Assembly (NCBI GenBank): GCA_001724855.1 | Contig: MEED01000044.1 | Coordinates: forward strand, 1-57,531 | DNA length: 57,531 bases | Direction of reading: 5' to 3' | Origin: Lautropia sp. SCN 69-89 | GTDB lineage: Bacteria; Pseudomonadota; Gammaproteobacteria; Burkholderiales; Burkholderiaceae_E | In this document: piece after piece, positions 16,638 through 27,236 of the stretch | Numbering within the stretch: the first letter of the stretch is position 1 | Layout: the number at the start of each line of letters is the position of its first letter | Position numbers and translations under genes: made by a program | Notes under the pieces: model-generated | What the model saw: only the letters and a program-made list of their open reading frames with translations | The model's database searches: none | Told to the model about the DNA's origin: nothing

Positions 16638-18491
16638 ATGAACAAGAGTCCCTCGCGCGCGCCGCTGGCCGCGCTTCCGCTGGCGATCGCGGCCGGCTTC
16701 GCTTCGTCCTCGTTTCCCGCACTGGCCGCCGGTCCGGCCGCGCTTCACCCCGTCGTGGTCACCGCCACCCGCATCGAGCAGCCGCTCGCCGACGTCGTGG
16801 CCGACGTCAGCATCGTCGACCGCGAAACGATCGAGCGCAGTGGCGCCTCGACCCTCGCCGACGTGCTGTCGCAACTGCCCGGCATCTCGCTGACGCGCAA
16901 CGGCGGCCCCGGTTCCGCCACCAGCGTGCACCTGCGCGGCGGCGACAACCGCTTCACCGCGCTCTACGTCGATGGCGTGCGCGTCGACTCGCAATCGACC
17001 GGCGGCGCGAGCTGGAACGCGATTCCGCTGGCGCAGATCGAGCGCATCGAGGTGCTGCGCGGGCCGGCCGCCGCGGTCTACGGATCGGACGCGCTCGCGG
17101 GCGTCGTGCAGGTGTTCACGCGCCGCGGCGAAGGCGCGGCCGCGCCCTTCGTCAACCTCGGTCTCGGGTCGCTCGGCACGCGCAAGCTCGACGCCGGGAT
17201 CGGCGGTGCGGGCGCCGGGTTCGACTGGTCGGTCGCGGTCGGCCGTGAGACCAGCGACGGCTTCAACTCGCAGCCGGCCGGCAACCCCGACCGCGACGGC
17301 TACCGCAGCACGTCGGCCAGCGCGAGCCTGGGCTGGCAGGTCTCTCCCGCGCACCGCATCGAGGCAAGTGCGCTGGCGAGCCGCATGCACTCGCAGTACG
17401 ACGCGTTCGCGTCGACCGGCGACGACCGCACGCGCAGCGCCGTGCGCACGCTCGGCCTGAACTGGCTCGCGAAGTGGTCCGACACCTGGAGCACCCGGAT
17501 CGGCATGAGCCAGGGCAGCGACCGCTACGAGGACCTCCCCTGGGCCTACGTCACCGACACCGTCGTCACCGGCTACCTGTGGCACAACGCGTGGAAGCTC
17601 GGCGCCGGCAGGCTCACGGCCGATCTGGAGCGGCGCGAGGACCGGCTCGACAACGCGTCGACGACGCCGGCGATCACGCGACGCGCACAGAACGCGCTCG
17701 CGCTCGGCTACGGGCTGCGCGCTGGCGCGCACACGCTGCAGCTCAACGCGCGCCACGACGCCGACAGCGAATTCGGCGGGCACACGACCGCCGGCGCCGG
17801 CTACGCGTACGCATTCGCGCCGAACTGGCGCGCGACGGCGTCGACCGGCACGGCGTTCCGCGCGCCGACGCTGTTCCAGCGCTTCAGCCCCTACGGCACG
17901 TCGAGCCTGCGGCCCGAAAAGGGACGCAGCATGGAACTGGGCGCTCGCTACGCCGCCAACGGCAACGCGTTCGGCGCCACCGTCTACCGCAACCGGGTCA
18001 CCGACCTCATCAGCTGGGTGCCGGGCACGGGTCCGTGCCTGAACGGCGCCAGCACGTCGTGGTTCCCGGGCTGCTACGGGAACACCGCGCGTGCCGACAT
18101 CGCCGGTGTCACGCTGAGCGGCGAAACGCGCGTCGGTTCGGTGCGCCTCACCGCGTCGCTGGACTGGATGGATCCGGAGAACGCCGCCACCGGCAAGGTG
18201 CTGCAGCGGCGCGCGCGCCGGCAGGCCACGCTCGGCGCCGCGACCCGCGTCGCCAACTGGGAAGTCGGCGTGCAGACGCAACTGGTCGGCGCACGTTTCG
18301 ACGACGCCGCCAACACGGTGCGACTCCCCGGCTACGGCGTCTTGAACCTGCACGCATCGACGCGGCTTCACCGCGACTGGACCCTGCTCGCCCGGGTCGA
18401 CAACGCGGGCGACAAGGCGTACCAGACCGCCTGGGGATACGCGACTGCGGGACGCACGCTGTACCTCGGGCTGAACTGGGCGGCGCGCTGA
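16638..18491 (+). CDS. btuB: TonB-dependent outer-membrane cobalamin receptor
   Basis: A 617-residue TonB-dependent receptor, the length of E. coli BtuB, probably importing vitamin B12 and other corrinoids across the outer membrane. It has a Sec signal peptide (about residues 1-31, ending ALAA), a TonB box HPVVVTATR, a plug domain with LADVLSQLPGISL, YVDGVRVDSQS and IERIEVLRGPAAAVYGSDALAGVVQV, and a C-terminal barrel ending YLGLNWAAR. The substrate follows from the cobalamin riboswitch directly upstream and the btuFCD and cob genes downstream. Confidence 0.95.
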   Translation: MNKSPSRAPLAALPLAIAAGFASSSFPALAAGPAALHPVVVTATRIEQPLADVVADVSIVDRETIERSGASTLADVLSQLPGISLTRNGGPGSATSVHLRGGDNRFTALYVDGVRVDSQSTGGASWNAIPLAQIERIEVLRGPAAAVYGSDALAGVVQVFTRRGEGAAAPFVNLGLGSLGTRKLDAGIGGAGAGFDWSVAVGRETSDGFNSQPAGNPDRDGYRSTSASASLGWQVSPAHRIEASALASRMHSQYDAFASTGDDRTRSAVRTLGLNWLAKWSDTWSTRIGMSQGSDRYEDLPWAYVTDTVVTGYLWHNAWKLGAGRLTADLERREDRLDNASTTPAITRRAQNALALGYGLRAGAHTLQLNARHDADSEFGGHTTAGAGYAYAFAPNWRATASTGTAFRAPTLFQRFSPYGTSSLRPEKGRSMELGARYAANGNAFGATVYRNRVTDLISWVPGTGPCLNGASTSWFPGCYGNTARADIAGVTLSGETRVGSVRLTASLDWMDPENAATGKVLQRRARRQATLGAATRVANWEVGVQTQLVGARFDDAANTVRLPGYGVLNLHASTRLHRDWTLLARVDNAGDKAYQTAWGYATAGRTLYLGLNWAAR

Positions 18492-18503
18492 CACGCCGTG
18501 CCG

Positions 18504-19169
18504 ATGAACCGGCCCCCGTCCCTGCCCACCCCCGATTCGCCCGCGGCGACGCTCGCGCGCAGCGAACTGATCCTGGGCGGGCAGAAGAGCGGCAAGTCGC
18601 GCCGCGCGGAATCGCTCGCGCGCGCGTGGCTGGACGGGGCGCCGGGACGGCGCGGGGTGCTCGTCGCGACCGCGGTGGCGGGCGACGACGAAATGGGCGC
18701 GCGCATCGGGCGCCACCGCGCGGACCGCGCGCGACGCGTCCCGGCCCTGGCCACGGTCGAGGAGCCGCAGCGGCTCGCGCAGGCGATCCGCGCGCACAGC
18801 GACGCCGACACGCTGGTCGTCGTCGATTGCCTGGTGCTGTGGCTGGCCAACCGGCTGATGCCCGCCGGGGAGGCGATCGGGAACCCGGCCGGCGGCGCGA
18901 TCGATGACGCGATCGACGATGCGATCGACGGCACAGCCGACGGCACAACCGACCACGCGATCGACGAACTCGCGGACGCGGTGCGCGCGGCGCGCGGACC
19001 GCTGGTGCTGGTGAGCAACGAGATCGGCCTGGGCGTGATTCCGCTCGGGCGCGAAGTCCGCACCTTCGTCGATGCGCTCGGTTGCCTGAACCAGGCGATG
19101 GCGCAGGCTTGCGAGCGCGTGACGCTGATGGCGGCCGGGTTGCCGCTCGCGCTGAAGGAGCCGGCGTGA
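18504..19169 (+). CDS. cobU: adenosylcobinamide kinase / adenosylcobinamide-phosphate guanylyltransferase
   Basis: Phosphorylates adenosylcobinamide and transfers GMP from GTP to give AdoCbi-GDP. The P-loop is GGQKSGKSRRAE, followed by LVATAVAGDDEMGARIGRHRADR with the GMP-accepting histidine region, VVDCLVLWLANRL, and LVSNEIGLGVIPLGREVR. ATG 18504 is preferred; GTG 18498 is two codons upstream. An in-frame 12-bp repeat tract (18897-18968) inserts an acidic AIDD-like stretch between the WLANRL motif and the SNEIG motif. The gene ends in a GTGA overlap with btuF. Confidence 0.93.
   Translation: MNRPPSLPTPDSPAATLARSELILGGQKSGKSRRAESLARAWLDGAPGRRGVLVATAVAGDDEMGARIGRHRADRARRVPALATVEEPQRLAQAIRAHSDADTLVVVDCLVLWLANRLMPAGEAIGNPAGGAIDDAIDDAIDGTADGTTDHAIDELADAVRAARGPLVLVSNEIGLGVIPLGREVRTFVDALGCLNQAMAQACERVTLMAAGLPLALKEPA
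18897..18968 (+). repeat. in-frame 12-bp tandem repeat, six units, inside cobU
   Basis: Units of the form GCGATCGACGAT run from 18897 to 18968 with the first, second, third and sixth close to consensus. They encode AIDD, AIDD, AIDG, TADG, TTDH, AIDE. The tract replaces a loop that is short in CobU of model organisms, so it is probably tolerated length variation produced by slippage. Confidence 0.85.
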
Positions 19170-20119
19170 AGCGACAGCGGCACGCGTCGAAGCGGGCAAA
19201 GGCACCGTGGATCACGACGGCGGTCGCGACGGCGACCGCGAAGCCGCTCGCGGCACTGGCGTTCGCGCTCGCGCTCGCAGCGCCCGCGTCGGCAGCGGGC
19301 ATCGTCGACGACCGTGGGCGCACGGTCGAGATCGCAGCGCCGCCGCAGCGCATCGTCAGCATCCTGCCGTCGCTCGCCGAGATGGTGTGCCGGCTCGACC
19401 GCTGCGAGCGGCTGGTCGGCGTGGACCGCTACACCGACTGGCCGGCGCAGGCGGCGCGGTTGCCGCGCGTCGGCGGCGGCATCGACCCGAACATCGAGGC
19501 GATCGTCGCGCTGCGCCCGGACCTCGTGCTCGCCGGCACTTCGTCGCGCGGCATCGACCGGCTCGAGAGCCTCGGCATCCGCGTGCTCGCGTTCGACCCG
19601 AACACGCACGCCGACGTCGAGCGCATCCTCGGCGCACTCGGCGTCGTGCTGGGCCGCGACGACGCTCAGCGCATCTGGCGCGAGATCGACGACGGCGTGT
19701 CCGCCGCGGCGCGCTCGCTGCCGCCCGAAGCGCGCGGCGCGCGCGTCTATTTCGAGGTCAACGCCGGCCCCTACGGCGCGAGCGAGGCGTCGTTCATCGG
19801 CGAGACCCTCGCTCGCCTGGGCGCACGCAACATCCTGCCCGCCCGCCTCGGCGCGTTTCCGAAGCTCAATCCGGAGTACGTCGTGCGCGCCGACCCCGAG
19901 GTGATCATCATCGGGCAGCGCAGCGCCGAGGGACTGGCGCAGCGCCCCGGGTGGAGCGGCATGCGCGCGATCCGCGAGGGACGCGTGTGCCTGTTCCTGG
20001 CGCACGAGTCCGACGTGCTGGTGCGCCCCGGTCCGCGGATGGCCGAGGCGGCGCGCATGATGGCCGAATGCCTGCGGCAGAAGGCGCCGCGCCGGCGCGG
20101 CGAAGGCGATTCGCGATGA
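19166..20119 (+). CDS. btuF: periplasmic cobalamin-binding protein of the BtuFCD ABC importer
   Basis: A 317-residue cluster A-II substrate-binding protein. A signal peptide with a long basic N-region ends near residue 44 (ALAAPASAA). The mature part starts VDDRGRTVEIAAPPQRIVSILPSLAEMV and contains VGVDRYTDWPA, LRPDLVLAGTS, the long connecting helix region, and HESDVLVRPGPRMAEAARMMAE. These are BtuF/FecB-fold landmarks. The GTG start at 19166 overlaps the cobU stop, and the ATGA at its end overlaps btuC. It delivers corrinoid from the periplasm to BtuCD. Confidence 0.93.
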   Translation: MKRQRHASKRAKAPWITTAVATATAKPLAALAFALALAAPASAAGIVDDRGRTVEIAAPPQRIVSILPSLAEMVCRLDRCERLVGVDRYTDWPAQAARLPRVGGGIDPNIEAIVALRPDLVLAGTSSRGIDRLESLGIRVLAFDPNTHADVERILGALGVVLGRDDAQRIWREIDDGVSAAARSLPPEARGARVYFEVNAGPYGASEASFIGETLARLGARNILPARLGAFPKLNPEYVVRADPEVIIIGQRSAEGLAQRPGWSGMRAIREGRVCLFLAHESDVLVRPGPRMAEAARMMAECLRQKAPRRRGEGDSR

Positions 20120-21192
20120 ACCTGCGGCGCGCGTCGCTGATGACCTGGGTGCTGGTGGTCGCCAGCGCGGCGCTGGTCGCGCTCGGCACGGCGGTCGGCA
20201 GCGTCGGTTTCGAGAATCTGCTGCCGGCCCTGCTCGACCCGAACGCCGAACCGGCGCAGCGGCAGCTGGCGCAGCAGATCGTCTGGGAGATGCGCGTTCC
20301 GCGCACGCTCGGCGCGTGGGCCGCCGGGGCGCTGCTGGGACTCGCCGGCGCAATCGCGCAGGGCCTGTTCCGCAACCCGCTGGCGGACCCCTACCTGCTC
20401 GGCAGCGCGTCGGGGGCGTCGCTGGGCGTCGCGCTCGCGCTCGCGGCCATCGGCGGCGCCGCGGGGATGCTGGGCGGCGCCGACACCGGGGTGCGGATCG
20501 GCATCAGCGCGAACACGCTGTGGGTGCGGCTCGGGCTCACCGGCGCCGCCTTCGTCGGCGCGGTGCTGGCGGTGCTGCTGACGCTGGCGCTGGCGCGCGG
20601 GGTCGGGCACACGCTGCGGCTGCTGCTGGCCGGTGTGATCGTCGGAATGGTGCTGGGAGCGCTCGCGTCGCTGGTGCTGCTGTTCACGCCCGACTCGCTG
20701 CAGGCGATGCAGGCGTTCATGCTCGGTTCTACCGGCAGCGTCGGCTGGACTTCGTGGGCGCTGATGTTCGGCGCGTGGTGCGTGTGCCTCGCGGTGGCCT
20801 GGCCGCTCGCGCGCGTGCTCGACGGCCTGAGCCTGGGCGAGTCGACTGCGGCGAGCCTCGGGCTGCCGCTGGCGCCGTTGCGCGGCGCGCTGGTCGCCGT
20901 GCTGGCGCTGGCCACCGGCACCGCGGTTGCGCAGACCGGACTCATTGCCTTCGTCGGCCTGGCCGCGCCGCACCTGGTGCGCGCGGTCGCGAAGGTCGCG
21001 CATCGTCGATTGATGCTGCTCGCGAGCCTGATGGGCGCGGTGCTGCTGGCAGCAGCCGACCTGCTCGCGCGCTGGGTCATTGCGCCGCAGGAACTCCCGG
21101 TCGGGGTGCTCACCGCGGTGCTCGGCGGCGGCTACCTGCTGTGGCTGATGCATCGCGGCACGCGCGTGCGCAACGCCGGAGGCAAGCTGTGA
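20116..21192 (+). CDS. btuC: cobalamin ABC transporter permease
   Basis: A 358-residue FecCD/BtuC-type permease with about 10 hydrophobic helices. Family motifs are [48 protein letters not shown] near the N-terminus, [31 protein letters not shown] (coupling-helix region) and [16 protein letters not shown], with [17 protein letters not shown] at the end. ATG 20116 overlaps the btuF stop and its own stop overlaps the btuD GTG. It works as a homodimer with two BtuD subunits. Confidence 0.95.
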   Translation: MNLRRASLMTWVLVVASAALVALGTAVGSVGFENLLPALLDPNAEPAQRQLAQQIVWEMRVPRTLGAWAAGALLGLAGAIAQGLFRNPLADPYLLGSASGASLGVALALAAIGGAAGMLGGADTGVRIGISANTLWVRLGLTGAAFVGAVLAVLLTLALARGVGHTLRLLLAGVIVGMVLGALASLVLLFTPDSLQAMQAFMLGSTGSVGWTSWALMFGAWCVCLAVAWPLARVLDGLSLGESTAASLGLPLAPLRGALVAVLALATGTAVAQTGLIAFVGLAAPHLVRAVAKVAHRRLMLLASLMGAVLLAAADLLARWVIAPQELPVGVLTAVLGGGYLLWLMHRGTRVRNAGGKL

Positions 21193-21953
21193 GCGCGCCC
21201 GCGTTGCGCGCCGCCGGCATCGTCGCCAGCCTGGGCGGGGTCGAGATCCTGCACGGACTCGACCTGTCGCTGCGCGCCGGGGCATGGACCAGCATCGTCG
21301 GTCCCAACGGCGCCGGCAAGTCGACGCTGCTGAAGGTGCTCGCGGGCCTGCTGCCGCACGCCGGGCAGGTCGATCTGCTCGGCCGCCCGTGGCACGAGCG
21401 CACGCGCACCGCGCGCGCGCGCGTGCTCGCGTGGCTCGGCCAGAGCGAGGGCGCAGCCGAGGACCTGACCGTGTACGACGTCGCGATGCTCGGGCGCCTG
21501 CCGCACCAGCCGTGGCTCGCGGCGCCGAGCGCGGCCGACCACGCGGCGGTCGAGGCGGCGCTGCGCGCGACGCACGCGTGGGGGTGGCGCGAGCGCGCGC
21601 TGGGCGCGCTCTCCGGCGGCGAGCGCCAGCGCGTGCTCCTCGCCCGCGCACTGGCCGTGCAGGCGCAGGTGCTGCTGATGGACGAACCGCTCGCGAACCT
21701 GGATCCGCCGCACCAGGCCGACTGGCTCGCGCTGGTGCGCGACCTGGTCGCTGGGGGACGCACCGTGGTCAGCGTGCTGCACGAGATCACGCTCGCGCTG
21801 CACGCCGACGACCTCGTCGTCATGCAGTCGGGACGCGTGCTGCACCACGGCGGCTGCGCCGACCCCGCTTCGCATCGCGCGGTCGAGCGCGTGTTCGAGC
21901 ACCGGGTCTCGATTCATGCGCTGGCCGGCCAGTGGGTCGCGCTGCCGGCCTGA
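21189..21953 (+). CDS. btuD: cobalamin ABC transporter ATP-binding protein
   Basis: The 254-residue ATPase of the importer. Walker A is [12 protein letters not shown] near residue 38, the Q-loop is WLGQSEG, the signature is [15 protein letters not shown], Walker B is [13 protein letters not shown] and the H-loop histidine lies in [12 protein letters not shown]. The start is a GTG overlapping the btuC stop. A 44-bp gap, the largest so far in the operon, separates it from cobO. Confidence 0.95.
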   Translation: MSAPALRAAGIVASLGGVEILHGLDLSLRAGAWTSIVGPNGAGKSTLLKVLAGLLPHAGQVDLLGRPWHERTRTARARVLAWLGQSEGAAEDLTVYDVAMLGRLPHQPWLAAPSAADHAAVEAALRATHAWGWRERALGALSGGERQRVLLARALAVQAQVLLMDEPLANLDPPHQADWLALVRDLVAGGRTVVSVLHEITLALHADDLVVMQSGRVLHHGGCADPASHRAVERVFEHRVSIHALAGQWVALPA

Positions 21954-21997
21954 GCCGTCGCCCCCCACTTCCCGCTTCCTCGAACGCACTGCCGACC

Positions 21998-22567
21998 ATG
22001 CAGATCGAATCCCCGCCCGACCGGCACGCCGCCGGACGCCCGGCCGGCGAGCGGCGCGGATTGCTGATCGTCCACACGGGCGACGGCAAGGGCAAGAGCA
22101 CCGCGGCATTCGGGCTCGCACTGCGCGCGTTCGGCCGCGGAAAGCTCGTCAGGATCTACCAGTTCATGAAGGTGCCTTCGGCGCGTTTCGGCGAGCACCG
22201 CGCGTTCGAGACGCTCGGCCTGCCGATCGAGGGACTCGGGGACGGATTCAGCTGGAAGAGCCGCGACCTGGAGCACTCCGCCGAACTCGCGCGCGCGGGC
22301 TGGGAGCGGGCGGCCGCGACCATCGCCGGCGGCGAGCATTTCATGGTGGTGCTCGACGAGATCACTTATCCGCTGCGCTTCGGTTGGCTGCCGCTCGAGC
22401 CGGTGGTCGAGGCCTTGCGCCAGCGCCCCCCGCACGTGCACGTCGTCCTGACCGGGCGACAGGCGCCGGACGAGCTGCTGGCGATCGCCGACACCGTCAC
22501 CGAGATGCGGATGAAGCGTCACCACTTCCAGGCCGGCGTGCCGGCACAGCGCGGCATCGAGGATTGA
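21998..22567 (+). CDS. cobO: cob(I)yrinic acid a,c-diamide adenosyltransferase
   Basis: A 189-residue CobA/CobO/BtuR-type adenosyltransferase that transfers the 5'-deoxyadenosyl group of ATP to Co(I) corrinoids. The unusual P-loop [19 protein letters not shown] is diagnostic, followed by RIYQFMKV, the Walker B-like [15 protein letters not shown] and [11 protein letters not shown], ending in [20 protein letters not shown], which is the family's usual C-terminus. It adenosylates imported corrinoid before nucleotide-loop assembly, and the AdoCbl product is the ligand of the riboswitch. Confidence 0.95.
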   Translation: MQIESPPDRHAAGRPAGERRGLLIVHTGDGKGKSTAAFGLALRAFGRGKLVRIYQFMKVPSARFGEHRAFETLGLPIEGLGDGFSWKSRDLEHSAELARAGWERAAATIAGGEHFMVVLDEITYPLRFGWLPLEPVVEALRQRPPHVHVVLTGRQAPDELLAIADTVTEMRMKRHHFQAGVPAQRGIED

Positions 22568-22571
22568 ACGC

Positions 22572-23510
22572 GTGATCGACGCGACGATCTTCGCCGGTGC
22601 GATCGCAATCGCGATGACGCTCGACCGCGCCATCGGCCAGCCGCCTGCCCGCCTGCACCCGGTGGTCGCGATCGGCCGCTACCTCGAACTGGCCGGTTCG
22701 GGGCTGACGGCGCTGTCGCCGCGGCGCGCGTTGGTCGCGGGCGCGGCCGCGTGGCTCGCTGCTGCGCTCCCGCTGGCGGCATCGGGCTGGTGGCTCGAGC
22801 GCGCGATGGCCGCCTGGTTGATGCCCGCGGGCGGACTCATCGGCGCGCTCGCCGGTGCGCTGTGGCTGGGCCTGCTGCTGTGGCCGCTGCTGGCGTGGCG
22901 CATGCTGCGCGACGAGGTCGACGCGGTCGAGCGCGCGCTGGCGGACGGGCTCGCCGAAGGTCGCGCGCGCGTCGCGATGCTCGCCAGCCGCGACACGTCG
23001 ACGCTGCAACCTGCCGAGGTGCGCGAAACGGCGATCGAGTCGCTCGCCGAGAACCTGTGCGACTCGGTCGTCGCGCCGCTGTTCTGGTTCGCGCTCGCCG
23101 GGTTGCCGGGTGCGATCGTCTATCGCTTCGCGAACACGGCCGACGCGATGTGGGGCTACCGTGGACGCTGGGAGTGGGCGGGCAAATGGGCGGCGCGCGC
23201 CGACGACCTGCTGTCGTGGCTGCCGGCGCGGATCACGGCGCTGCTGCTGGCACCGGCGCCGCGCAGCTGGCCCGCCCTCGCGCGAATGGCCGCGCTCACG
23301 CCGTCGCCCAACGGCGGCTGGCCGATGGCGGCAATGGCGATGGGGCTGGGCGTGAGGTTGGCGAAACCCGGCATCTACTGCCTCAACGACGCCGCGCGCC
23401 CGCCGCGTGCGGCCGACACGGCGCGCGCGATCGGCCGCGCGACGACCGCGGTGCGGCTCGGGGTCGCGGCGATGGCGATGCTCGCGCTGGTCGCGCGAGG
23501 TGCGTGGTGA
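22572..23510 (+). CDS. cbiB: adenosylcobinamide-phosphate synthase
   Basis: A 312-residue integral membrane protein (CbiB, called CobD in Pseudomonas) that attaches aminopropanol phosphate to adenosylcobyric acid. Motifs include LDRAIGQPPARLHPVVAIGR at the N-terminus, LQPAEVRETAIESLAENLCDSVVAPLFWFALAGLPGA, YRFANTADAMWGYR and PNGGWPMAAMAMGLGVRL. About 4-5 hydrophobic segments are seen. It starts with GTG 4 bp after cobO and its stop overlaps the cobD GTG. Confidence 0.93.
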   Translation: MIDATIFAGAIAIAMTLDRAIGQPPARLHPVVAIGRYLELAGSGLTALSPRRALVAGAAAWLAAALPLAASGWWLERAMAAWLMPAGGLIGALAGALWLGLLLWPLLAWRMLRDEVDAVERALADGLAEGRARVAMLASRDTSTLQPAEVRETAIESLAENLCDSVVAPLFWFALAGLPGAIVYRFANTADAMWGYRGRWEWAGKWAARADDLLSWLPARITALLLAPAPRSWPALARMAALTPSPNGGWPMAAMAMGLGVRLAKPGIYCLNDAARPPRAADTARAIGRATTAVRLGVAAMAMLALVARGAW

Positions 23511-24646
23511 CGCCGCCTGCCCGTGCGATCCGCGCGACCCGCGACGCGGGAGCCGACACCGGTTTCGACGCGGCCGGTATCGCATGTCCGTGGGCCGGCG
23601 AACGCGAGCCGCACGGCGGGCCGGATGCACAGGGCCCGGCTCGCTTCGACTTCTCGAGCAACGGCAACGCCGCGGGTCCGTTGCGTTCGGTCGCGCGCGC
23701 GGTGCGTTGCGCCGATCGCAGCCGTTACCCGGACCCCGGATACAACGCGTTGCGGGAACGCCTCGCCGCCGCGCACGACGTCGATCCCGCGCGCGTCGTG
23801 ATCGCGGGCAGCGCGAGCGAATTCGTGCACCGGATCACGCACGGGCTGGCGCTGCGCGGGCGTGCGCGGCGCGCACTCGTTCCCGAGCCCGGCTACCAGG
23901 AGTATCGCGACGCCGCGGCACTCGACGGCCTCGCGGTCTCGGCGTCGGCGGCGGCCGCGTGGGCGGCGCCGCACGGCGGCGACCTGCTGTGGCTCACCGA
24001 ACCCGCCAGTCCGAGCGGCGCAACCGCGATCGGCGCGCTCGGCGCCGGCATCGCGCGCGCCCGCCGCGCCGGCGCCGTCGTCGTGATCGACCTCGCCTAC
24101 CAGCCGCTGCGCCTCGACGGGCAAGCGTTGCCGGCCGAAGTCGACGACGCCTGGCAGCTGTGGTCGCCGAACAAGGCCTGCGGAATGACCGGCGTGCGCG
24201 GCGCCTACGCGATCGCGCCGCGCGGCACCGAAGCCAGCGCCGCCGCACTGCGCGCGCGGGCGCCGTCGTGGGTCACCGGCGTCGACGGGGTCGCGCTGCT
24301 CGAAGCGTTCGCCGGCGCACAGGCGCAGGACGAGCTCGCGCGCAGCCTCGCGCGCTTGCGCCGGTGGCGCTCAGCGCTCGCCGCGCTGCTGAAGGCGGCA
24401 GGTTGGCAGACGCGCGAAGCGGCGAGCGTGACGCCGTTCTTCATGGCGCGGTCGCCGGCGCCGATCGACTTCGCGGCGTTGCGCGCCCGCGGCATCAAGC
24501 TGCGCGACACGACGAGCATGGGCGCGCCGGGCTGGGTGCGAGTGTCGGCGCAACCGCCGCTGGCGCTGGCGGCGCTCGCCGAGGCGATCGGCAGACCCGC
24601 GGCGAGCCTGCGAACCGGCGCACGCGTCGCGGGAGATTCGCAGTGA
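23507..24646 (+). CDS. cobD: threonine-phosphate decarboxylase
   Basis: A 379-residue fold-type I PLP enzyme (CobD in Salmonella, CobC in Pseudomonas) that makes (R)-1-aminopropan-2-yl phosphate for the nucleotide loop. The aminotransferase-like core shows [58 protein letters not shown] and the PLP-lysine motif [16 protein letters not shown]. It functions next to CbiB, which uses its product. GTG start and stop are both in 4-bp overlaps. Histidinol-phosphate aminotransferases are related, but the context decides. Confidence 0.9.
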   Translation: MTPPARAIRATRDAGADTGFDAAGIACPWAGEREPHGGPDAQGPARFDFSSNGNAAGPLRSVARAVRCADRSRYPDPGYNALRERLAAAHDVDPARVVIAGSASEFVHRITHGLALRGRARRALVPEPGYQEYRDAAALDGLAVSASAAAAWAAPHGGDLLWLTEPASPSGATAIGALGAGIARARRAGAVVVIDLAYQPLRLDGQALPAEVDDAWQLWSPNKACGMTGVRGAYAIAPRGTEASAAALRARAPSWVTGVDGVALLEAFAGAQAQDELARSLARLRRWRSALAALLKAAGWQTREAASVTPFFMARSPAPIDFAALRARGIKLRDTTSMGAPGWVRVSAQPPLALAALAEAIGRPAASLRTGARVAGDSQ

Positions 24647-26145
24647 GCGCGCGCGCGGTGATGGTGCTGGGCTGCACCAGCGGCGCCGGCAAGAGCTGGA
24701 TCGCCACGGCGCTGTGCCGCTGGTACGCGCGGCAGGGCCTGCGGGTGGCGCCGTTCAAGGCGCAGAACATGAGCAACCACGCCCGGGTGGTGACGATCGC
24801 CGGCGCGCGCACGCACGGCGAGATCGGCAGCGCGCAGTACTTCCAGGCGCTCGCCGCGCGCGCGACGCCGCAGGTGCGCATGAACCCGGTGCTGCTCAAG
24901 CCCGAGACCGACCGGCGCAGCCAGGTCGTCGTGATGGGCGAGCCGCGGCCGGAGCTGCTCGAAGTCGGCTGGCGCGAGCGTTCGGCGCTGCTGTGGCGCA
25001 CCGCCGCCGAGGCGCTCGAGAGTCTGCGCGACGAGTTCGACCTGGTCGTTCTCGAAGGCGCCGGCTCGCCGGCCGAGATCAACCTCGCCGCCTCCGACTA
25101 TGTCAACACGCGCTCGGCGCTCGCCGCGGCGGCCGCCTGCCTGCTGGTGGCCGACATCGACCGCGGCGGCGCGTTCGCACACCTGTACGGAACCCACGCG
25201 CTGATGGACGAGCGGCTGCGACCGCAGGTGCGCGGCTTCGTGCTGAACCGCTTTCGCGGCGACGCCGGGCTGCTCGCGCCGGGCCCGGAGGAGCTCGAGC
25301 GCCTCACCGGCGTGCCGACGGTGGCGGTGGTGCCGATGCTGCGCGAGCACGGCCTGCCCGAGGAAGACGAGGTGCCGCGTGCCGGCGCGAACGACGACGG
25401 GCCGCGCGTGGTGGTCGTGTGCGCGCCGCACGCGAGCAACCTCGACGAGTTCGAGCCGCTGCGCGCGGCGCCGGTGGCGCTGTCGTTCTCGCGCGATGCC
25501 CGCGAAATCGCCGGCGCCGACTGGCTGGTCCTGCCGGGCAGCAAGCACACGCGCGCCGATCTCGCGTGGCTGCGCGCCAACGGCGTCGACGCCGCGATTC
25601 GCGCGCACGCCGCGGCCGGCAAGCCGCTGCTCGCGATCTGCGGCGGCATGCAGATCGCCGGGGTCGCGATCGACGATCCGCACGGCATCGAGGGGGGCGC
25701 CGCCGGCGGCGACGCGGGCCTCGCCCTGCTGCCGCTCGCGACGCGCTTCGAGCCCGCGAAGCGGCTCGCGCGTGCGCGCTATCGCTTCGCCGCGCTGCGA
25801 GGCGCATGGGCCCCGTTGTCGGGCATCGAGATCGACGGCTACGAGATCCGTCAGGGTCGCAGCCGGCGGGTCGAACTCCCGTCGGGCGCCGGCGACGACG
25901 CGGCGGTTGCGGCGACCGCGTGCGACGCCACGCTGGCCCCCGACGACCCGGCCACTCCGGTCGCGCTGCAGCGCGGCTCGGTGCTCGGCCTCTATCCGCA
26001 CGGCCTGTTCGAGAATCCGGGGGTCGTGCGCGCGCTGTTCGGCGCGCACGGCGATCCGCTCGAGCAGGCGTTCGAGCGCCTCGCCGACCAGGTCGACGAG
26101 AGCTTCGCCCCCGGTTTCCTGATGTCCTTGCTGGAGAAGACATGA
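24643..26145 (+). CDS. cobQ: adenosylcobyric acid synthase (glutamine-hydrolysing)
   Basis: A 500-residue CobQ/CbiP amidotransferase that amidates positions b, d, e and g of adenosylcobyrinic acid a,c-diamide. The N-terminal synthetase domain carries the P-loop-like [29 protein letters not shown] and [13 protein letters not shown]. The C-terminal glutaminase domain has the nucleophile cysteine in [10 protein letters not shown] and the catalytic histidine in [10 protein letters not shown]. CobQ acts on precursors, so its presence without corrin-ring genes implies either ring synthesis elsewhere in the genome or salvage of incomplete corrinoids. Confidence 0.95.
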   Translation: MSARAVMVLGCTSGAGKSWIATALCRWYARQGLRVAPFKAQNMSNHARVVTIAGARTHGEIGSAQYFQALAARATPQVRMNPVLLKPETDRRSQVVVMGEPRPELLEVGWRERSALLWRTAAEALESLRDEFDLVVLEGAGSPAEINLAASDYVNTRSALAAAAACLLVADIDRGGAFAHLYGTHALMDERLRPQVRGFVLNRFRGDAGLLAPGPEELERLTGVPTVAVVPMLREHGLPEEDEVPRAGANDDGPRVVVVCAPHASNLDEFEPLRAAPVALSFSRDAREIAGADWLVLPGSKHTRADLAWLRANGVDAAIRAHAAAGKPLLAICGGMQIAGVAIDDPHGIEGGAAGGDAGLALLPLATRFEPAKRLARARYRFAALRGAWAPLSGIEIDGYEIRQGRSRRVELPSGAGDDAAVAATACDATLAPDDPATPVALQRGSVLGLYPHGLFENPGVVRALFGAHGDPLEQAFERLADQVDESFAPGFLMSLLEKT

Positions 26146-27209
26146 GCCTGCCCGCACCCAACCCCGTTCCCGCCCTGCGACTGCCGACCGTCGCGCCGCT
26201 CGCCGATTCCGCGCTCGAAGCGCGCCTGCAGCACCTGATCGACCGCAAGACCAAGCCGACCGGCGCGCTCGGACGCATCGAGCGGCTCGCACTGCAGATC
26301 GGATTGATCCTGCGCAGCGAGCGCCCGGTGCTGGATGCGCCGCAGATGCTGGTGTTCGCCGCCGACCACGGCATCGCCGCGCAGGGCGTGTCCGCCTACC
26401 CGCAGGAAGTCACCTGGCAGATGGTCGAGAACATGCTCGCGGGCGGCGCGGCGATCAACGTCTTCTCGCGCCAGATGGGGCTCGCGCTGACGCTGGTCGA
26501 CGCCGGGGTCGCGCACGACTTCGCGCCGCGCGCCGGGCTCGTGACGCGCAAGATCGCGCACGGCACGCGCGACGCGAGCGTCGAGCCGGCAATGACGACG
26601 GACGAGTGCATCCGCGCGCTCGAGGCCGGCCGCGAGCTGGTGCGCGCGCTGCCCGGCAACGCGGTGCTGTTCGGCGAGATGGGCATCGCGAACACGTCGA
26701 GCGCGGCGCTGCTGCTGGCGAAGTTCGCCGGCGTGCCGCTGTCGGCCGCCGTCGGGCGCGGCACCGGACTCGACGACGCCGGCCTCGCGCGCAAGCGCGA
26801 GGTGCTCGAGCGCGCGCTCGCGCGCCACGCGGGCGCCACCGAGCCGCTCGACGTGCTCGCGGCGCTCGGCGGCTTCGAGATCGCGATGATGGCCGGCGCG
26901 ATGCTGCAGGCGGCCTCCGAGCGGCGCGTCGTCGTCGTCGACGGCTTCATCACCGGCGCCGCGCAGCTGGCCGCGCGCGCGCTCGCGCCGCAGGTGCACG
27001 ACTACTGCGTGTTCTCGCACCTCGGCGCCGAGCACGGCCACGCGGCGCTGATCGGCGCGCTGAAGGCCGAGCCGCTGCTCGCGATGGGGTTGCGCCTCGG
27101 CGAAGGCAGCGGCGCGGCGCTCGCGTGGCCGCTGGTCGACGCCGCCGCACGGATGCTCGCCGAGATGGCGAGCTTCGAGTCGGCCGGCGTGGCCGATCGC
27201 GACGCCTGA
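26142..27209 (+). CDS. cobT: nicotinate-nucleotide--dimethylbenzimidazole phosphoribosyltransferase
   Basis: A 355-residue CobT that makes alpha-ribazole phosphate from nicotinate mononucleotide and the lower-ligand base. Landmarks: [79 protein letters not shown], and the catalytic-glutamate motif [15 protein letters not shown] near the C-terminus. The ATG overlaps the cobQ stop. Dimethylbenzimidazole synthase (bluB) is not in this window. Confidence 0.96.
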   Translation: MSLPAPNPVPALRLPTVAPLADSALEARLQHLIDRKTKPTGALGRIERLALQIGLILRSERPVLDAPQMLVFAADHGIAAQGVSAYPQEVTWQMVENMLAGGAAINVFSRQMGLALTLVDAGVAHDFAPRAGLVTRKIAHGTRDASVEPAMTTDECIRALEAGRELVRALPGNAVLFGEMGIANTSSAALLLAKFAGVPLSAAVGRGTGLDDAGLARKREVLERALARHAGATEPLDVLAALGGFEIAMMAGAMLQAASERRVVVVDGFITGAAQLAARALAPQVHDYCVFSHLGAEHGHAALIGALKAEPLLAMGLRLGEGSGAALAWPLVDAAARMLAEMASFESAGVADRDA

Positions 27210-27236
27210 CGCGCGACGGCGCCGGACGCGAAGACG

